From: Moorena sp. SIO3I8
GTDB taxonomy: Bacteria > Cyanobacteriota > Cyanobacteriia > Cyanobacteriales > Coleofasciculaceae
NCBI RefSeq assembly: GCF_010692325.1
Contig: NZ_JAAHHW010000078.1
Location: forward strand, 1-32,850
Reading direction: 5' to 3'
DNA: 32,850 bases
Shown here: positions 26,347 to 32,850 of the stretch, piece by piece
Position numbering within the stretch: the first letter of the stretch is position 1
Layout of the letters: each line of letters opens with the position of its first letter
Program-made: the position numbers and the translations under genes
The notes under the pieces: model-generated
What the model saw: only the letters and a program-made list of their open reading frames with translations
Database searches by the model: none
What the model was told of the DNA's origin: nothing

Positions 26347-27111
26347 TCAAGCCATAACCATACCACCATCGACATTAAACACTTGTCCAGTGATATAGGC
26401 AGCAGCTGGATCAGCTGCCAAAAACCTTACCATCCCAGCTACTTCTTCTGGCTGACCGTAACGACCTAGAGGGATCTGCTCGATAATGGCTTCTGACTTA
26501 AGGTCACTGGTCATATCAGTGTCAATAAAACCGGGAGCTACGGCATTGACTGTAATGCCACGACTAGCAAACTCTTTGGCAACGGTTCTGGTCAAGGCAA
26601 TCACACCAGCCTTGGCAGCACTATAATTGGCTTGACCAGGGTTTCCCATCTGTCCTGACACGGAAGCAATATTGATAATCCGACCAGACTTTTGCTTGAG
26701 CATCAGTTTGCTCACTGCTTTGATACATAAAAATACCCCAGTCAGGTTCAGATCAATTACTGCCTGCCAATCTGAGGGTTTCATCCGCAATAACAAGTTG
26801 TCGCGGGTAATCCCAGCATTATTCACTAGCACGTCTATACGACCAAACTTTTCGAGAGTCCCTTTAACTAGGGCATCGACTTGTTCAGCTTGAGACACAT
26901 CAGCCTGAAGTGCTAAGGCTTCACCCCCAGCATCCATGATAGCCCCTACGACCTGATCAGCTGCAGTACTGGAACTGGCGTAGTTGACTACAACCTTTGC
27001 CCCTGACCCAGCTAAGGCCAGGGCCACAGCTCGACCAATTCCTCGCGAGGCACCGGTCACGATGGCTATGCGATCGCTTAATTGTTGCGCAGATGTCTGT
27101 AATGTTTCCAT
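26347..27111 (-). CDS. fabG: 3-oxoacyl-[acyl-carrier-protein] reductase
   Basis: This 254-aa short-chain dehydrogenase/reductase catalyses the NADPH-dependent ketoacyl-ACP reduction of fatty-acid synthesis. It has the Rossmann motif TGASRGIG (about 18-25), NNAG, the catalytic Ser in NIASVSGQ, the YSAAKAG (YxxxK) motif and the typical ending YITGQVFNVDGGMVM. The start METLQTSAQQL at 27109-27111 is preferred; the longer frame would add 21 unconserved residues. The same-strand groEL2 lies downstream but has its own operator, so the genes are probably not an operon. Some FabG paralogues act in PHB or secondary metabolism, but the close match supports fabG. Confidence 0.93.
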   Translation of the reverse strand: METLQTSAQQLSDRIAIVTGASRGIGRAVALALAGSGAKVVVNYASSSTAADQVVGAIMDAGGEALALQADVSQAEQVDALVKGTLEKFGRIDVLVNNAGITRDNLLLRMKPSDWQAVIDLNLTGVFLCIKAVSKLMLKQKSGRIINIASVSGQMGNPGQANYSAAKAGVIALTRTVAKEFASRGITVNAVAPGFIDTDMTSDLKSEAIIEQIPLGRYGQPEEVAGMVRFLAADPAAAYITGQVFNVDGGMVMA

Positions 27112-27274
27112 AAACCTTGAACTGTTTTCTATCCTGCCTGATTTTGTCCTGTGGGCAGTAAAGGTTTCCTCCAAAGTTAACTTTACCGGAATCTTTGGTT
27201 AATCCAGCTATCACACAATCCCAAAGATTTTGGACTAGAATCGAGCAGAAGGACTAGGAAAGGTTTTCTTGCTC

Positions 27275-27592
27275 ATGGCCGTTAAAAAGCAGTTCAAAAC
27301 ATTCCAAGAATTATTATCTGGCTCAGATGTGCCGGTGTTGGTAGATTTCTATGCCACTTGGTGTGGGCCATGTCAGATGATGGCTCCTATCCTAGAACAG
27401 GTCAAGGCTGAGCTCAAAGATCGTTTGCAAGTTGTAAAAATTGACACGGACAAATACCCCCAGCTAGCCTCCCAGTATGGCATTGAGGCGTTACCAACCT
27501 TGGTACTGTTTAAAAACGGTCAGCCTCAACAACGGATAGAGGGGTTCAGACCAGCAGAAGACCTTATTCCACTATTACAAGCTTTGATTTAA
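27275..27592 (+). CDS. trxA: Thioredoxin
   Basis: This 105-aa thioredoxin starts MAVKKQFKTFQELLSGSDVP and has the redox motif WCGPC (about 29-33) in VDFYATWCGPCQMMAPI, the cis-proline in ALPTLVLFKNG and a complete thioredoxin fold. It transfers electrons from thioredoxin reductase, or from ferredoxin in the light, to target disulfides. An AGGAAAGG ribosome binding sequence lies about 12 bases before this ATG; it is closer (about six bases) to an in-frame TTG two codons upstream, so initiation at 27269 is possible. It is divergent from fabG with about 160 bp between starts. Confidence 0.95.
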   Translation: MAVKKQFKTFQELLSGSDVPVLVDFYATWCGPCQMMAPILEQVKAELKDRLQVVKIDTDKYPQLASQYGIEALPTLVLFKNGQPQQRIEGFRPAEDLIPLLQALI

Positions 27593-27635
27593 GATAATTA
27601 GGGGTGAGATTGTCGTTGATAGCAGGACTGAGATT

Positions 27636-27692
27636 ATCAGCTGATTGCTGATTGCTGATTGCTGATTGCTGATTGCTGATTGCTGATTGCTT
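27636..27692. repeat. TGATTGC heptamer tandem repeat
   Basis: About eight TGATTGC heptamers (preceded by GCTGATTGC variants) lie downstream of the thioredoxin gene. No terminator hairpin with a T-run was found between the convergent thioredoxin and thf1 genes. Confidence 0.9.
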
Positions 27693-27798
27693 ACGTACCT
27701 TGCTCTTTGACCTTTTTTCCCAGGGTAATGGGATGAGCCCCCCTGATTTATCTGGGATTTATCCGGGGGATATCAGCGTGCTAGACCAAAAAACCTAG

Positions 27799-28605
27799 CT
27801 AGGAAGATGGGGCTTCATCGGAAGAGGCATCGGAAGAGGCATCGGAAGAAGAATCCGAAGAGGAATCCGAAGAGGAATCCGATTCTTCTTGGGCAGATGG
27901 GGTCGCATCGCTGCTAGGTGTCGCTGATTTTTCTTTCTCTTTAGCACGCTCCTCCCGCTTTTTACGATCAGCTTGAATGGCATCTTCTATCACTACCCGA
28001 GCCTGTGCCATTTTTTCCAGGTTGCTGCGGTACAACTCCAAGTCTTTTTTTAGCTTTTCGGAAGGAAGGTTTAATCCACTGCTAATTTTGTTAAGTACCT
28101 CTTCGAGCTGTTTTTGATCCTGAGCTAACTCCGAGTCCGCCTGCTCTAGTAGTGAAAATAAACCAATGGCAAACAATCTGCTGTACTTAAACTGAGAATT
28201 TTGTGCGATCGCAGCTATAGTGGTAGCCAAATCCCCAGTCCCATTCTCAGAGGTTGGGGCACTTAACCAGGAGATCAAATCTTGCCCAGACATAGACTCT
28301 ACGCTGGTTTTGAGCCTTTGGGCATCTTCCTGGTACTGCTGAGCTTCACCTCCGACTGCTTGACACAGAGCATTAAAAATTGATTCTTTATCATGTTCCG
28401 GTTGATAGCTCTGCATAAACCGGTCAAAGCATGTCACCACACCTAAGCCATAGATGGGGTCGTAGTTAAAATCGACATTAACCGACAGCAAATGCATCTC
28501 TACCATCAACTCTTCCACTACACGTCGGTAAATAGAGTTGATGGGGCGAGTGTGATAGGTGTAAAAATCCCGTTTAGTATCCGAGACTGTGCGAACAGTA
28601 TTCAC
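27799..28605 (-). CDS. thf1: Thf1/Psb29, thylakoid formation and PSII assembly factor
   Basis: This 268-aa protein is a Psb29/Thf1 family member that supports FtsH stability, photosystem II repair and thylakoid biogenesis. It starts MNTVRTVSDTKRDFYTYHTR and has the conserved PINSIYRRVVEELMVEMHLL, FDRFMQSYQPE and KYSRLFAIGLFSLLE stretches. The helical core ends near residue 220. The tail is unusual: residues about 228-268 are Ser/Asp/Glu-rich with SDSSSDSSSDSSSD-like repeats, encoded by 12-bp tandem units at about 27815-27890. The family's usual tail is shorter and less repetitive. The function of this acidic tail is unknown. Confidence 0.96.
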   Translation of the reverse strand: MNTVRTVSDTKRDFYTYHTRPINSIYRRVVEELMVEMHLLSVNVDFNYDPIYGLGVVTCFDRFMQSYQPEHDKESIFNALCQAVGGEAQQYQEDAQRLKTSVESMSGQDLISWLSAPTSENGTGDLATTIAAIAQNSQFKYSRLFAIGLFSLLEQADSELAQDQKQLEEVLNKISSGLNLPSEKLKKDLELYRSNLEKMAQARVVIEDAIQADRKKREERAKEKEKSATPSSDATPSAQEESDSSSDSSSDSSSDASSDASSDEAPSS

Positions 28606-29054
28606 AAGGCAGATCAGAATTGAAGCTTTATATTATTGTTATTGTCTTATTGTCTACCATGAAGTACCTACCACCAAATCCAAGATGATGGTGGGGGTTT
28701 CCAGTTTCATCCGCTGATGCCAGATTGGTCTTAATCAACGTCCGGAGGTTTTGCTCTGTCGCACTCACTCCCGCAGTAGGAGCTAAAGGCTTTGTTCCCC
28801 TACTACCCTGGCTGCAACCCGCCTCCCGCAGGTCGTTTTATTTCTTTGAGTTCAACTTGCTGTGGACTTATTTTTACAAAGCTCAGCCAAGTTCTTTCCC
28901 CGAGCTGCCGCTAGTAGCATCCAAGCCCTTTTAGTCTGTCGGTTCAATAAGCACCTTTGCTATTATAACACCCTCTGATCAGACATCTGTGGAAAAAGAT
29001 TCACCCAAGCCAAGCCCAGCTTAATCTGAAACCTAATCGGTCGCAGATGTCTAT
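28606..29054. other. Gene-free 449-bp stretch
   Basis: No convincing gene is found between thf1 and the STAS gene. A 69-codon plus-strand frame here has no coding support. An inverted element GTAGGAGCTAAAGGCTTTGT followed by TCCCCTAC (about 28776-28803) can form a hairpin and resembles insertion-element ends, so an IS200/IS605-type remnant is possible but not demonstrated. The thf1 promoter should lie near 28606-28680. Confidence 0.5.
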
Positions 29055-29420
29055 TCAGGTGGCGATACTGGATAAACCATCTAAGGCTTCTTCCTCCGTT
29101 TCAAAAATTTCAAACACTGTGTCCATCATAGTGACTTCAAACACAAGCTTGGCGTCTGGATGAACAGAACAAATGCGAAAGCTGCCCTTAATTTTGTCAG
29201 CATCTCGCATTCCAGCCACTAAGGATGTCAAACCCGAACTATCAATAAAGTCAACCTGACTCAGATTAACCACTACATGCCTTCGCAGTTGGGAGATACA
29301 CTCTTGCAATTTCAGACGAAAGGGCCAAGCTGTAGTGATGTCCAGGCGTCCAATCGGTTTCAAAACAATCACATTTGTACCATCTTCAGTAGTATGAGTT
29401 TTCTGATCGATATGAACCAT
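29055..29420 (-). CDS. STAS-domain protein (anti-sigma factor antagonist type)
   Basis: This 121-aa protein is a single STAS domain, as in anti-sigma-factor antagonists that are controlled by phosphorylation. It begins MVHIDQKTHTTEDGTNVIVL and carries the LKPIGRLDITTAWPFRLKL strand-helix and VNLSQVDFIDSSGLTSLVAGM with the Ser-Ser-Gly phosphoacceptor site. It was given this start because AGGAGG lies eight bases upstream of the ATG at 29418-29420. The upstream extension (50 codons) crosses a GC-rich inverted repeat and is unlikely. A partner kinase or phosphatase is not in the window. Cyanobacterial homologues act in carbon- or stress-response partner switching. Confidence 0.93.
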   Translation of the reverse strand: MVHIDQKTHTTEDGTNVIVLKPIGRLDITTAWPFRLKLQECISQLRRHVVVNLSQVDFIDSSGLTSLVAGMRDADKIKGSFRICSVHPDAKLVFEVTMMDTVFEIFETEEEALDGLSSIAT

Positions 29421-29471
29421 CAGCACCTCCTTGTCACAGCTACCGCTGATTGAAACCATACCAAATCTAAT

Positions 29472-29620
29472 CATTAAGATTTCAGAGTGCGTCCCGAACG
29501 ATTCAGGTGCGCGCCCGTTCGCGCCCCGCGTCGGCGAAAGCCGATAGGTGCGACCCAAGGGCGCGAGCAATCCCTCGCGCCCTTGGAGGCGCGCACCTTG
29601 AGCGAATTTAATTCTTAATG
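29472..29620. repeat. MITE-like nested inverted repeat upstream of the STAS gene
   Basis: Outer ends CATTAAGA (29472-29479) and TCTTAATG (29613-29620) enclose arms AGGTGCGCGCC (29505-29515) and GGCGCGCACCT (29588-29598). Inside is a perfect 11-bp hairpin AAGGGCGCGAG / CTCGCGCCCTT (29557-29584). Related parts lie upstream of hemF at 31284-31327. There is no open frame of note within it. Confidence 0.75.
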
Positions 29621-30217
29621 GGTCAAGGGCACCTGTAGGACTATCGCCACCTGTAGTCCCTGACTGCTTCCCAGCCGACTGAAAAAACTCCTCGTGATTT
29701 TTATTAATACGCCCTGACTAACAAATTAAGCCGGGAAGACCTATTCTAAACCAAGCCCTATGTGATTCGGCTCATCGAGCTACTCACTGCAAGCTAGTTT
29801 AGCTTAGAGGGATTGGTGAAATTTAAGGGAGCGTATCCAAATTGTTGCACAAATCTGGTCAGAGGAACTGAGGATGAAGGGAATGATGGCGAGCGAGTGC
29901 ATCAAGACAATGGGAAAAATGACAGGATAGTCGAATGAGGGGGATGAATCCAGGATTTCTATTCTATCTTCCCCCACTGCTCCAGCATTCAGTATTCAGC
30001 ATTCAGCATTCAGCATTCAGCATTCAGCTATTAGCGTGTCGCGTATCAGTCATTGGCCGTAGGCCATGCTACTTGAGGTGCTATCAGCTTGTGAATAAAA
30101 CAGGTAAGCATTGGAATAATGCTGAGTTACTTCAGCTGACGGCTGATAGCTGACGGCTGATAGCTGAATGCGTACGTCGAACCATCCTAGTATTGCCATA
30201 AGTGATCTGACAACAGT
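29621..30217. other. Gene-free stretch with heptamer repeats
   Basis: This stretch holds no convincing gene. It includes ATTCAGC heptamers (about 29986-30027), a TTGGCCGTAGGCCA palindrome with a CTACTTGAGGTGC unit (about 30052-30079) and GCTGATAGCTGACG repeats (about 30134-30168). The 72-codon open frame starting at 29935 is largely repeat sequence. Confidence 0.7.
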
Positions 30218-31252
30218 TTAAGCTGTCCAGTTCGCCCAGTCTTGAGGCTTGAGGAATGTCTCATAGAGTTCGGCTTCTGGTGTATTGGGCTCAGGTTGGT
30301 AACCGTATTCCCAACGCACCAAGGGGGGTAAGGACATCAGGATGGATTCAGTACGCCCGTTAGTTTGCAGACCAAAAATTGTGCCTCGGTCATACACCAG
30401 GTTAAATTCTACATATCGACCCCGACGATAGAGTTGGAAGTTACGCTCTCTGTCTCCATATTCCAGATCGCGACGGCGCTCTACAATCGGTAGATAAGCT
30501 GGTAAAAATGACTCAGAGCAGGTTGTGACAAAGGCAAATAACTCTTCCCAACTGCGAGGCTCTAAATCCCCAACCTTTTCACTGTAAGCTGCTGCGGAAC
30601 CATCTTGATGGGGACCACGATACAGTTTACCCGTGCCATCTTGATAGTCAAAAAATAAGCCTCCAACACCCCGCATTTCTTGGCGGTGTTTCAGATAAAA
30701 ATACTCATCGCACCAAGACTTGAACACTGGGTAATACTCAGGGTGATGAGCATCACAGGCTTCTTTCAATTGGCGATGCAAATGGGCAGCATCTTCAGCA
30801 AAGGGATAGTAAGGGGTCAAATCGATTCCACCACCAAACCACCAGACTGGTCCTGCCTCAAAGTAGCGATAATTCAGGTGAACCGTGGGCACATAGGGAT
30901 TACGAGGATGCAATACTAGGGAGGTACCAGTAGCGAAAAAACCATGTCCAGCTGCCTCGGGGCGCTGCTTCAAAATTGAGGGTGGCAGCTGTTTGCCCCA
31001 AACTTCAGAAAAGTTAACCCCACCCTGTTCCAATACTGAACCATCGCGCATCACACGGGAACGACCACCACCCCCTTCTTCTCTTTCCCAAGCATCTTCT
31101 CTGAAGGTGCCAATCCCGTCCAGTTTTACTAGAGCATCACAAATCGTATCTTGCAGCTGTTGCATCAACTGCTTGACTCTCTCCCTAGAGTCGGCAGGAG
31201 GTAAAGAAGTGGTATTAGTGGTAGTTGTTGTATCGGTCTGTAAAGCTGTCAT
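30218..31252 (-). CDS. hemF: Oxygen-dependent coproporphyrinogen III oxidase
   Basis: This 344-aa enzyme performs the oxygen-dependent decarboxylation of coproporphyrinogen III to protoporphyrinogen IX in heme and chlorophyll synthesis. Conserved segments are [19 protein letters not shown] (about 50-68), [25 protein letters not shown] (about 140-154), [12 protein letters not shown] and [23 protein letters not shown]. The catalytic-type His/Asp/Arg residues are present in these motifs. The ATG at 31250-31252 (MTALQTD) was chosen; the 15 upstream residues come from a dispersed repeat. The Thr-rich N-terminus is variable in the family. A separate anaerobic hemN is not in the window. Confidence 0.97.
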   Translation of the reverse strand: MTALQTDTTTTTNTTSLPPADSRERVKQLMQQLQDTICDALVKLDGIGTFREDAWEREEGGGGRSRVMRDGSVLEQGGVNFSEVWGKQLPPSILKQRPEAAGHGFFATGTSLVLHPRNPYVPTVHLNYRYFEAGPVWWFGGGIDLTPYYPFAEDAAHLHRQLKEACDAHHPEYYPVFKSWCDEYFYLKHRQEMRGVGGLFFDYQDGTGKLYRGPHQDGSAAAYSEKVGDLEPRSWEELFAFVTTCSESFLPAYLPIVERRRDLEYGDRERNFQLYRRGRYVEFNLVYDRGTIFGLQTNGRTESILMSLPPLVRWEYGYQPEPNTPEAELYETFLKPQDWANWTA

Positions 31253-31655
31253 AACAAATCCTAGTGGGTTTGGAAACCTTAGGTGCGCTCTTACCATTAA
31301 GAATTAAATTCGCCACGGGTCGCACCTCTGGTTTTTTAGGCTGGGGAGCAAAAACGAGCCGGGGTCTTTCTTTAGTCCCGGTCCCTCGAATGGGGGTGGG
31401 AAGATGTTCAGTTCCTACCCATTCCTGGTTAAGCCCCTAGAAGCGCCTATCGAAACAAAACCTTAAGTTGGCCTTGCCAATGTTATTGGTTGGTCGTTAT
31501 TCGTTAGTACGATCGGGTACCTTCAGGGGAAACCCTGGGGGTTGGTAAAATTTCCAGGCAGTTGAGATCATATCCTAAATAGAGAGGGATTTTTCAACCA
31601 AAGCCATTTGGGGAAGATCATAAATCTGCCTGAGCATAGCTGCGGGAGGCGTGTA
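31253..31655. other. Divergent intergenic stretch with a small inverted repeat
   Basis: Upstream of hemF the inverted repeat AGGTGCGCTC (31283-31292) / GGGTCGCACCT flanks a CATTAAGAATTAAATTCGC unit (about 31295-31313) shared with the STAS upstream element. Beyond that no gene or obvious regulatory site is seen up to the SRPBCC gene. Confidence 0.6.
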
Positions 31656-32138
31656 GTGATTCTTAATTTTTCTTTCAAGTTAATTGCTGGTCACGAGGGG
31701 GTTTGGTGTAAGTTTTCCCTCTTCAAGACCTATCGCGCCCTGAGTACTGCCCCAGTGGAAGTTCTCTGGCAAAAACTGATCAACTTAGCAGATGTGTCTT
31801 GGAATCCTCTGCTGTCAAGTACCAATGCTCCAAAAGGTTTAATGGCTAAACCTGGTTTAATTTATCAGGTAGTCACTCGCTTGATCCCCATTCCGGTGCG
31901 AATTTTTGTAGAGCGTGTCTTACCCGGTGAGCTACTCAGTATAAGATTTCTGGCAATTCCTGGAGTTGAAAATCGCGTCACTTACCAGGTAGAGTCCACC
32001 CTTTGTGGTACTTATATTTCCTACTCAGTTACTTTAAAAGGCTGGTTATCACCCTTAATCTGGTGGATGATTCGCCCCTACGTGGCGCGGGTGGTATTTG
32101 AATTAGCCCAGGCTGCCGAGCAGGTCGGAGCAATCTAA
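31656..32138 (+). CDS. SRPBCC-superfamily (START-like) protein
   Basis: This 160-residue protein has the polyketide-cyclase/START-like pattern: APVEVLWQKLINLADVSWNP near residues 33-52, PGLIYQVVTRLIPIPVRIFV, LPGELLSIRFLAIPGVENRVTYQVE and GTYISYSVTLKGWLSPLIWW with a C-terminal amphipathic helix. The fold forms a hydrophobic pocket for lipids or other small molecules; the ligand is unknown. The GTG at 31656 was chosen because GGGAGG precedes it by about seven bases; a TTG 48 bases upstream is less well placed. A strong terminator follows. Confidence 0.8.
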   Translation: MILNFSFKLIAGHEGVWCKFSLFKTYRALSTAPVEVLWQKLINLADVSWNPLLSSTNAPKGLMAKPGLIYQVVTRLIPIPVRIFVERVLPGELLSIRFLAIPGVENRVTYQVESTLCGTYISYSVTLKGWLSPLIWWMIRPYVARVVFELAQAAEQVGAI

Positions 32139-32200
32139 ACTTATAGCCGTTGACCCTTGGGAGAGGTAGACACCAACAATCCACCAGTGCCAAAGCTGGT

Positions 32201-32228
32201 CTACCCTCCTTACAAGGGTAGGTTTTTT
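32201..32228 (+). terminator. Rho-independent terminator after the SRPBCC gene
   Basis: CTACCCT (32201-32207) and AGGGTAG (32215-32221) pair around a short loop and are followed by GTTTTTT. This is a convincing intrinsic terminator. Confidence 0.85.
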
Positions 32229-32331
32229 ACAAAGGGGCGAGTATTTACTTTTATTAGGTATAAATTCTTAAGAAAATATGTATCAAAATACACAATTATT
32301 TCCGGGATAATTCTCCCCATTTCCCGCTCTT

Positions 32332-32454
32332 CCCCTCCTGGGAGGGGTTAGGGGTGGGTTCCGATTCCCGTTCCCCTCCTGGGAGGGGTTAGGGGTGGGT
32401 TCCGATTCCCGTTCCCCTCCTGGGAGGGGTTAGGGGTGGGTTCCGATTCCCGAC
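32332..32454. repeat. Three tandem 41-bp units with CCCCTCCTGGGAGGGG palindrome
   Basis: Units beginning at 32332, 32373 and 32414 each contain CCCCTCCTGGGAGGGG, TTAGGGGTGGGTT and CCGATTCCCG. A single copy lies at 21105. The remainder of the gene-free stretch 32139-32800, apart from the terminator, has no recognisable gene. Confidence 0.93.
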
Positions 32455-32800
32455 TCCCGACCCAAATGTAAAAAACCTACCCCTGTGAGGTTCCCCCCAC
32501 TCGCGCTTTGGATCAAGACAGGGACAAGAGTTTCAGGTTTTTTGTCCTGATTTAATAAAAGGTCGTAATAATACCACTTTAATAGAAGTTTATTGATTAC
32601 TGACACACCTATCCGGACTTAATCGATAAATATTGAAAATGTTAAAGTACGAGGCTCCTAGCAGAGCCTAACTTTAGGATAGGCTGTAGCCAAATGAGTG
32701 ACTTTTTTCAGTATACCTGTGGTCTCAGTACAGGACAAAAGTTGCAAAAAGTGCCAGGGAGAGGGTTTGATGGAAATTACCACAAAGACCACAAACCCTC

Positions 32801-32850
32801 ATGGAACAGATTAACCAACTTCGAGCCAAATTGCGACCCCACCTGGGCTG
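32801..32850 (+). CDS. Start of a probable IS4-type transposase (3' end outside window)
   Basis: An ATG at 32801 opens MEQINQLRAKLRPHLGW and runs off the window. This N-terminus resembles cyanobacterial IS4-family transposases, which continue with a WHGARLTFLA-like segment. Only 16 full codons are visible, so the call is weak. The preceding region has a GTGGTCT...AAGACCAC complementary pair (about 32719-32790) that might be part of an element end. Confidence 0.4.
   Translation, partial: MEQINQLRAKLRPHLG

Noticed and set aside
28725-28934. 69-codon plus-strand frame between thf1 and the STAS gene
   Set aside because: No ribosome binding site, no recognisable domain, and it lies in a likely degraded repeat/insertion-element region.
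29421-29570. N-terminal extension of the STAS protein
   Set aside because: It is encoded by a GC-rich inverted repeat; AGGAGG before the ATG at 29420 marks the real start.

Overview
The window looks like chromosomal DNA of a filamentous cyanobacterium. Many HIP1 octamers (GCGATCGC) are scattered through coding DNA, heptanucleotide short tandem repeats fill many intergenic gaps, and there are cyanobacterial genes (thf1/psb29, hemF, a CIRCE-controlled groEL2 without groES, an m/y-type thioredoxin). The density of small interspersed repeats is reminiscent of large-genome Moorena/Lyngbya-type strains, but that placement is inference.

Left part (1-14.4 kb, all minus strand). This is a contractile injection system (CIS) operon, related to phage tails, eCIS and the thylakoid-anchored CIS described from cyanobacteria. 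In transcription order it encodes: a tail-terminator-like DUF4255 protein with a carboxypeptidase-regulatory-like domain, sheath, inner tube, a tail-assembly-chaperone-like protein, a DUF6760 reading frame with no usable start codon, a 591-aa low-complexity protein, a LysM tube/hub protein, a gp27-like hub, a gp5/VgrG-like spike, a PAAR tip, gp25, two baseplate-J-like wedge proteins and a tail-protein-I-like protein cut by the window edge. No AAA+ ATPase, capsid, terminase or integrase is visible. Gaps between these genes are often built entirely of tandem repeats.

Middle (14.4-24.5 kb). Divergent from the CIS operon lie an unrecognised gene and a LuxR-type HTH regulator. They are followed by a 30-bp HIP1-bearing tandem array, a promoter-hairpin-small-ORF unit, a hicBA toxin-antitoxin pair, a Uma2-family nuclease, a prolyl oligopeptidase, two unrecognised membrane proteins and a solo-tnpB IS200/IS605-type element. 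hicB and tnpB are each frameshifted by a short palindromic micro-repeat. In both cases removing the repeat restores a family-consensus reading frame.

Right part (24.5-32.85 kb). These are housekeeping genes: groEL2 with a perfect CIRCE, fabG, thioredoxin, thf1/psb29 with an expanded Ser/Asp tail, a STAS-domain protein, hemF, an SRPBCC-family protein with a good terminator, and the first codons of a probable IS4-type transposase at the edge.

The most notable observations are the start-less DUF6760 frame, which overlaps the tail chaperone in -1 register at a G5 run (possible programmed frameshift or AUC start), the micro-repeat insertions into HIP1 and other sites, and the repeat-laden disordered CIS protein.
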